Of a DNA stretch of 20,309 bases, positions 15,701 through 20,309 are shown in pieces; the first letter of the stretch is position 1, and each line of letters begins with the position of its first letter. The DNA is from JBCKUK01 sp038924905. Its GTDB lineage: Bacteria > Pseudomonadota > Gammaproteobacteria > Burkholderiales > Methylophilaceae. The stretch lies in contig JBCKUK010000025.1 in assembly GCA_038924905.1 (NCBI GenBank), forward strand, positions 1 through 20,309, read 5' to 3'. Made by a program: the position numbers and the translations under genes. The notes under the pieces were generated by a model that saw only the letters and a list, made by a program, of their open reading frames with translations, searched no databases and was not told where the DNA came from.

Positions 15701-15705
15701 TCAGT

Positions 15706-16104
15706 TTATTCGGTAGCAGCACTTAGAGCGGCGTTAGGATCGGAGGATGCGCTAAAATCAAGCAGAGCGCTGATATTGCCTACAATCGGTACCACAACCT
15801 GATACTCAGCCAGAACGACGGGTTTGCCGCCACTGCCTTTCCCAATAGTCAGGTCTGCGCCGGAAATTACCCTGATACTGTCAGAGGCGCTCTTGTCAAA
15901 ACTCTCCTTGATCATTTTTGGCGTCATCTCTGCGAATGAAGAATCGCTTGCTATTCTGGCGATTGCCTTTTTAACCGTCAAAAACTCCACATAAGGCGGA
16001 TACAGCTTAATGCCTATGGTTGCTACAAATATAATCATGGCAACAATCAAAACAAAACCGATAAAAGTCATCCCGCCTTGCTTATGTCCAGCTAATTTAT
16101 ACAT
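15706..16104 (-). CDS. DUF4845 single-pass membrane protein
   Basis: A 132-residue protein of the DUF4845 family, typical between lepB and rnc in Betaproteobacteria. It begins MYKLAGHKQGGMTFIG, then one transmembrane helix (~13-33, FIGFVLIVAMIIFVATIGI), then a short extracytoplasmic domain with YPPYVEFLTVKKAI and VLAEYQVVVPIVGN. The GGMTFIG-plus-helix start resembles type IV pilin-like N-termini, but the family function is unknown and no pilus role is claimed. A strong ribosome-binding site, AGGAGAGG (16115-16108), overlaps the lepB stop codon. Ends with a low-complexity Ala/Ser-rich tail. Confidence 0.92.
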   Translation of the reverse strand: MYKLAGHKQGGMTFIGFVLIVAMIIFVATIGIKLYPPYVEFLTVKKAIARIASDSSFAEMTPKMIKESFDKSASDSIRVISGADLTIGKGSGGKPVVLAEYQVVVPIVGNISALLDFSASSDPNAALSAATE

Positions 16105-16107
16105 GAC

Positions 16108-16115
16108 CCTCTCCT
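16108..16115 (-). promoter_or_regulatory. Strong ribosome-binding site of the DUF4845 gene
   Basis: AGGAGAGG on the minus strand, three bases before the ATG at 16104, overlaps the lepB TAG at 16116-16114. It is the best Shine-Dalgarno match in the lepA-to-acpS cluster and suggests the small membrane protein is translated more strongly than its neighbours. Confidence 0.6.
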
Positions 16116-16965
16116 AATTAATTGAATTACCGATTCTGTTGAAATTAACTCTACTAAAGAGGTTGATTTTGCCGGAATTATCGAAATTCCACCAGATAAA
16201 AAATGCCCTGCCCACCAGGTTCTTTTCAGGCACAAATCCCCACACACGGCTATCTTTGCTGTTGTCACGATTATCACCCATGGCAAAGTAATGACCAAGC
16301 GGCACTTCTGTCTCGCCGTCAATGGTGATGCTGTTGTCTTCAATCAAAATATCATGCTTTTTATCGCCCAGCTGTTCCTGATAGCGCTTGGTATTGACCA
16401 TATTCAGCCCTGAGCCTATATATTGGTAATCTGCGGCAAAACTTACATCAAGTTTTTCACCATTAATGTAAAGCTGTTTATCACGATAGGCAATTTTATC
16501 TCCCGGCAGACCCACCACGCGTTTGATATAGTCTATGGACGGGTCGGGTGGGTAATGAAAGACGAATACATCGCCACGTTTCGGTTGGTCAATTTGGTAA
16601 AAAACGTTGTTAAGAATCGGCACGCGCAAACCGTAAACAAACTTATTCACCAAAATAAAATCACCGGCCAATAAGGTTGGCATCATTGAGCCGGACGGAA
16701 TTTTGAATGGCTCCACAATAAACGAACGAATCAGGAACACCGCAAATATCACCGGGAAAAAGCTTTTGACGTACTCGGTTACGGTTGGTTCAGCAATACC
16801 AGCTACACGGCGCTTGCTCCAAAACAAACTATCAGCCAGCCAAACCCCGCCTGTCAGCACTAACCCCAGCAGCATCAATAAGGCAAAACTTATGGTGTTG
16901 ATATACACCAACACCAGACCCAATAAAATTGCTCCGAAAAAAAGAATGTTTCCTAGCATCGCCAT
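16114..16965 (-). CDS. lepB: Signal peptidase I
   Basis: LepB is the inner-membrane protease that removes signal peptides from Sec- and Tat-exported proteins. The 283-residue protein has two N-terminal membrane segments (~5-48, with a short break, and ~66-84), then the catalytic domain. Ser93 lies in the box IPSGSMMPTL and Lys148 in YIKRVVGLPGDKI, forming the Ser/Lys dyad; GDNRDNSKDSRVWGFVP and a C-terminal WWNF segment complete the S26 boxes. Its ATG overlaps the lepA stop by one base (TAATG) and is preceded by GAGG inside lepA, the classic lepA-lepB coupling. Confidence 0.98.
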   Translation of the reverse strand: MAMLGNILFFGAILLGLVLVYINTISFALLMLLGLVLTGGVWLADSLFWSKRRVAGIAEPTVTEYVKSFFPVIFAVFLIRSFIVEPFKIPSGSMMPTLLAGDFILVNKFVYGLRVPILNNVFYQIDQPKRGDVFVFHYPPDPSIDYIKRVVGLPGDKIAYRDKQLYINGEKLDVSFAADYQYIGSGLNMVNTKRYQEQLGDKKHDILIEDNSITIDGETEVPLGHYFAMGDNRDNSKDSRVWGFVPEKNLVGRAFFIWWNFDNSGKINLFSRVNFNRIGNSIN

Positions 16966-18758
16966 TACTTATCCTCTACCCTCAAAATCGCCAAAAATGC
17001 TTCTTGCGGAATTTCCACGTTACCTACTTGTTTCATACGCTTTTTGCCTTCTTTTTGTTTTTCCAGCAGTTTTTTCTTGCGTGTAATATCACCGCCATAG
17101 CATTTTGCCAGCACATTCTTACGCATCGCTTTAACGGTTTCGCGAGAAATGATATTGGCGCCGATGGATGCCTGCACTGCCACGTCAAACATCTGGCGCG
17201 GAATCAGCTCGCGCATCTTGGAACAAAGCTGACGCCCACGATATATGCTATTACTGCGATGCACAATCAATGACAGCGCATCAACCCGCTCTCCATTGAC
17301 CATGATATCAAGCTTGACCAGATCGGCAGCACGAAATTCCAGAAATTCGTAATCCATGGAGGCGTAGCCACGCGATACCGACTTCAGTTTGTCAAAGAAA
17401 TCCAGCACCACTTCATTGAGTGGCATTTCATAAGTCAGCATGACTTGCCGACCCATATACTGCATATTGCGCTGCACCCCGCGCTTGCTGTTGCACAGCG
17501 TCATTACCGGCCCTACATAATCCTGCGGCATGAGCAGACTGATAGTGATGACCGGCTCGCGAATCTCCTCAATACGCGAAAGGTCGGGCAATCGCGATGG
17601 ATTCTCAATTTGTGCCACTTCACCATTTTTGAGTAACAGCTCATAAACCACCGTGGGCGCGGTGGTAATCAAATCCATATCGTACTCGCGCTCCAGGCGC
17701 TCTTGCACAATCTCCATATGCAACAGCCCCAGAAAGCCGCAGCGGAAACCAAAACCCAACGCGGTAGAATTTTCCGGCTCAAACTGTAAGGAAGCGTCGT
17801 TCAACTGCAGCTTTTCCAGTGCGCTCCTGAGTGCTTCAAACTGGTTGGACTCTACCGGGTAGAGCCCGGCAAACACTTGCGGCTTTACCTCCTTAAACCC
17901 AGGCAGGGCTTTACTGGCAGGCTCATCTGCCAGTGTGACCGTATCGCCCACTTTGGCATTAGTCAGCTCCCTGATGCCAGCGATAATAAAACCTACTTCG
18001 CCAGCGGATAGCATCTCTCTTGGCTGGGATTTTGGTGTAAACACGCCCACCTGCTCGCATAAATGCACAGCCTTTGTCGCCATTAGCTTGATCTTGTCTT
18101 TTGGCTTTAAAACACCATCCACCACACGCACCAGCATCACCACGCCGACATAATTGTCGAACCACGAATCGATAATAAGCGCCTTCAAGGGCTTGGCAGC
18201 GTTGCCTTTCGGTGCTGGAATACGCGCTACAACAGCCTCCAGCACATCACGTACGCCCTCGCCGGTTTTGGCAGAGCAGCGCACCGCATTGCTCGCTTCT
18301 ATGCCGATCACGTCTTCAATTTCCTGAATGACACGTTCTGGATCGGCTGATGGCAAGTCAATTTTATTGAGCACAGCCGTGACCTCTACGCCTTGATCAA
18401 TGGCGGTGTAGCAATTAGCCACACTCTGCGCTTCCACTCCCTGTGAGGCATCCACTACCAGCAATGCCCCTTCACATGCGGCAAGCGAGCGGCTGACTTC
18501 ATACGAAAAATCGACGTGCCCGGGCGTGTCAATCAAATTAAGCTGGTAGGTCTGGCCATCCAGCGCCTTGTAGGTAAGTGCCGCCGTTTGTGCCTTGATG
18601 GTAATACCGCGCTCACGCTCAAGATCCATGGAGTCCAGCACCTGTGCTTCCATTTCGCGGTCGGATAGACCGCCACAGAGTTGAATGATGCGATCCGCCA
18701 GGGTAGATTTACCGTGGTTGATATGGGCAATAATGGAGAAATTACGAATATTTTTCAT
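16965..18758 (-). CDS. lepA: Elongation factor 4 (LepA), translational GTPase
   Basis: LepA/EF4 is a ribosome-associated GTPase linked to 30S assembly, initiation and translocation. From ATG 18758 it has 597 residues, close to E. coli (599), and begins MKNIRNFSIIAHI. GTPase motifs: G1 AHINHGKS (11-18), G2 region RERGITIKAQT, G3 DTPGHVDFSYE, G4 NKID, G5 SAKTG. The LepA-specific C-terminal domain ends NVLAKCYGGDITRKKKLLEKQKEGKKR (pattern at ~545-570) and PQEAFLAILRV. In G1 the usual Asp of AHIDHGKS is Asn (codon AAC, residue 14). An upstream TTG at 18782 is in frame but would add eight non-conserved residues and lies in the hairpin. The gene lies downstream of degQ and overlaps lepB by one base. 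Confidence 0.97.
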   Translation of the reverse strand: MKNIRNFSIIAHINHGKSTLADRIIQLCGGLSDREMEAQVLDSMDLERERGITIKAQTAALTYKALDGQTYQLNLIDTPGHVDFSYEVSRSLAACEGALLVVDASQGVEAQSVANCYTAIDQGVEVTAVLNKIDLPSADPERVIQEIEDVIGIEASNAVRCSAKTGEGVRDVLEAVVARIPAPKGNAAKPLKALIIDSWFDNYVGVVMLVRVVDGVLKPKDKIKLMATKAVHLCEQVGVFTPKSQPREMLSAGEVGFIIAGIRELTNAKVGDTVTLADEPASKALPGFKEVKPQVFAGLYPVESNQFEALRSALEKLQLNDASLQFEPENSTALGFGFRCGFLGLLHMEIVQERLEREYDMDLITTAPTVVYELLLKNGEVAQIENPSRLPDLSRIEEIREPVITISLLMPQDYVGPVMTLCNSKRGVQRNMQYMGRQVMLTYEMPLNEVVLDFFDKLKSVSRGYASMDYEFLEFRAADLVKLDIMVNGERVDALSLIVHRSNSIYRGRQLCSKMRELIPRQMFDVAVQASIGANIISRETVKAMRKNVLAKCYGGDITRKKKLLEKQKEGKKRMKQVGNVEIPQEAFLAILRVEDK

Positions 18759-18780
18759 GGGCGTTAAGGTGACCAACAAC

Positions 18781-18800
18781 AAGGGCGCCGAAGCGCCCTT
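18781..18800 (-). terminator. UUCG-tetraloop hairpin between degQ and lepA
   Basis: On the minus strand AAGGGCGC-TTCG-GCGCCCTT forms a perfect 8-bp stem with a C(UUCG)G tetraloop, an exceptionally stable RNA hairpin. The following sequence TTGTTGTTGG is only moderately U-rich. It lies 78 bases beyond the degQ stop and 23 bases before the lepA ATG, so it may end part of the degQ transcripts or act in the lepA 5' leader. The plus strand has TTTT after the same stem, but no plus-strand gene is present to terminate. Confidence 0.65.
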
Positions 18801-18822
18801 TTGTATCTATAAATTGCTACGA

Positions 18823-18846
18823 ATTTTACAGTGCGGATTTTACAGT
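18823..18846. repeat. Direct repeat ACTGTAAAAT x2 in the degQ-lepA spacer
   Basis: ACTGTAAAAT occurs twice on the minus strand (18846-18837 and 18832-18823), spaced 14 bases start to start. Each contains TAAAAT, which could pass for a -10 element, and TTGACT lies at 18860-18855, but the spacings (12 and 26 bases) do not make a standard sigma-70 promoter. The pair could be a regulator half-site repeat or chance. Confidence 0.35.
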
Positions 18847-18877
18847 AAATGCGCAGTCAACGCACCTTTGGCCGTAA

Positions 18878-20293
18878 CTATTTACCATTAATTTTTACTG
18901 GAACATAAAGCGTATTCTCGCCGCGCTGGACAAGTAGCGCAACGGTCTTGCCACTCGCCATCCCTGCGATTTGCTTGTTAAATTGCTCCACGCTTTGCAG
19001 TTCGCTGTTATTTAACCCCAGAATGATATCGCCGCGCCTTATACCAGCTTGCGCAGCTGGGCCCTGCGCCTCAACAACAATCAGGCCATTTTTGCCATTC
19101 AGCTTTTTCTTCTGCTGTGGAGTAAGCTCCTTGAGCACCAGGCCGATACGATTCACTTCCGGCTTGGCAGGCGCTTTATGGCCATTACCTGCGACCTCAT
19201 CCTTATCAACTGGCATTTCTCCTACAGCTATATTGAGGGTACGACTGGAACCTTTACGCAATACTTCAGCCGAAACGTGCTTGCCGGGCTTTGTTGCGCC
19301 TACTGCACGCGGCAAGTCTAATGAAGCCATGATTGGCTTACCATCAAACTTGACAATCACATCGCCCGCTTCCAAACCACCCTTGTCTGCCGGGCTGCCC
19401 TTTTCAACATTCGACACCAATGCGCCATTGGTATTTTTCATGCCAAAGGAATCGGCCAGGTCTTTGGTGATCTCCTGAATGCCAATACCCAACCAGCCAC
19501 GTGTCACTTTGCCTGCGGATTTAAGCTGATTGGAAACGTCAATTGCCACATCAATCGGTATCGCAAATGACAAGCCCATATAGCCGCCACTGCGGCTATA
19601 TATTTGTGAATTGATCCCCACCACTTCACCATTCATATTAAACAGTGGGCCACCAGAATTACCCGGATTGATAGCCACGTCCGTCTGGATAAAAGGCACA
19701 AAATTCTCTTGCGGCAATGCACGACCCTTGGCACTAACAATGCCCTGTGTCACCGTATTTTCCAAGCCAAAAGGCGAGCCAATCGCTACTACCCATTCAC
19801 CCACTTTTAACAAATTTGGGTCGCCCACAACTACTTTGGGTAATCCGCTGCCTTCAATCTTGATCAGCGCAACATCGGTGCGCTTATCTGCTCCAACAAT
19901 TTTAGCTTTGAACTCACGTTTATCAGAAAGCTTGACGATGACTTCATCCGCCTCGTTAATCACATGTGCATTGGTCAAGATATAGCCATCACTGCTGATA
20001 ATAAAACCAGAACCCAAAGACTGTGATTTGTATTCCTGCTGCGGCGCACCCGGAGCGCCTGGGGCTGGAATACCAAAGCGGCGGAATAGCTCGCCCAATG
20101 CTTCATCGTTAGGCATATTGGGAAAAGGCATCATGGCCATTCCGTTCCCTTGCATCACCTGCGTGACACTAATGTTCACCACGGCGGCGCCTTGCTTTTC
20201 AGCAAGCTCGGTAAAATCCGGCAGCTCTTTGGAAACCGCAGAACCTGCAAACACCATGAGAAAAATAGATACAGCGAAAAGCCTTCTAATCAT
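18878..20293 (-). CDS. degQ: Do-family periplasmic serine protease (DegQ/MucD-like)
   Basis: A 471-residue HtrA-type protease/chaperone that degrades misfolded envelope proteins. It has a signal peptide (~1-21), a trypsin-like domain with the triad His110 (TNAHV), Asp140 (RTDVALI) and Ser213 (GNSGGP), and two PDZ domains (~265-355, starting TRGWLGIGIQ, and ~380-465). The region before the protease core has a Met/Pro/Gly-rich stretch (MAMMPFPNMP, PAPGAPGAP), the site of the regulatory LA loop in this family. In Betaproteobacteria this gene, often called mucD, stands just before lepA and after the rpoE/rseA/rseB-type genes, which are outside the window. GAGG (20304-20301) lies seven bases before the ATG and supports this start. 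A hairpin follows the gene. Confidence 0.95.
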   Translation of the reverse strand: MIRRLFAVSIFLMVFAGSAVSKELPDFTELAEKQGAAVVNISVTQVMQGNGMAMMPFPNMPNDEALGELFRRFGIPAPGAPGAPQQEYKSQSLGSGFIISSDGYILTNAHVINEADEVIVKLSDKREFKAKIVGADKRTDVALIKIEGSGLPKVVVGDPNLLKVGEWVVAIGSPFGLENTVTQGIVSAKGRALPQENFVPFIQTDVAINPGNSGGPLFNMNGEVVGINSQIYSRSGGYMGLSFAIPIDVAIDVSNQLKSAGKVTRGWLGIGIQEITKDLADSFGMKNTNGALVSNVEKGSPADKGGLEAGDVIVKFDGKPIMASLDLPRAVGATKPGKHVSAEVLRKGSSRTLNIAVGEMPVDKDEVAGNGHKAPAKPEVNRIGLVLKELTPQQKKKLNGKNGLIVVEAQGPAAQAGIRRGDIILGLNNSELQSVEQFNKQIAGMASGKTVALLVQRGENTLYVPVKINGK

Positions 20294-20309
20294 TTGCTTA
20301 CCTCATCCA

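Noticed and set aside
18759..18782. TTG start for lepA at 18782
   Set aside because: It overlaps the UUCG hairpin and adds eight non-conserved residues; ATG 18758 gives the usual MKNIRNFS start.
18855..18860. TTGACT as a -35 element for lepA
   Set aside because: Both TAAAAT candidates downstream are at wrong distances (12 and 26 bases), so a promoter call is not supported.

Overview
The window reads as a stretch of bacterial chromosome from a betaproteobacterium. The strongest clue is the gene order degQ/mucD - lepA - lepB - DUF4845 - rnc - era - recO - pdxJ - acpS, all on one strand; this is the usual betaproteobacterial arrangement, and the protein sequences fit groups such as Nitrosomonadales or Methylophilales. 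Genus cannot be assigned from sequence alone. Every convincing gene lies on the minus strand, so transcription runs from high to low coordinates. No rRNA, tRNA, CRISPR array, complete insertion sequence or phage gene was seen.

Layout in transcription order. (1) 20293-18878: Do-family periplasmic protease, followed by a UUCG-capped hairpin that sits directly in front of lepA. (2) 18758-14133: lepA, lepB, a DUF4845 membrane protein, rnc and era, which overlap or are separated by a few bases. (3) 14132-13942: an insertion-like spacer carrying a 31-bp inverted repeat that separates era from recO. (4) 13941-10585: recO, pdxJ, acpS, a secreted protein with two Adhesin_E-like halves, and tcdA, tightly packed. 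(5) 10510-7997: glycogen phosphorylase. (6) 7960-7275: a DUF4197 gene that appears broken by a one-base deletion near its 5' end. (7) 7238-6747: a solitary HEPN-like protein, then about 580 bases of mosaic extragenic repeats with several hairpins. (8) 6161-2277: purL. (9) 2237-1: three exported proteins (ankyrin repeats, a sorbosone/glucose dehydrogenase-type lipoprotein, and an uncharacterised protein running off the left edge).

The housekeeping genes cover protein quality control and export (DegQ, LepB), translation and ribosome maturation (LepA, RNase III, Era), recombination repair (RecO), cofactor synthesis and activation (PdxJ, AcpS), tRNA modification (TcdA), purine synthesis (PurL) and glycogen mobilisation (GlgP). 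The accessory-looking part is the 6.2-8.0 kb interval: repeats, the orphan HEPN protein and the frameshifted gene sit together between two core genes.

No clearly new multi-gene system is visible. The best leads are two repeat copies with compensatory stem changes around an identical 21-nt loop, the orphan HEPN protein, the inverted-repeat element splitting era from recO, the DUF4197 frameshift, and an Asp-to-Asn change in the LepA P-loop.
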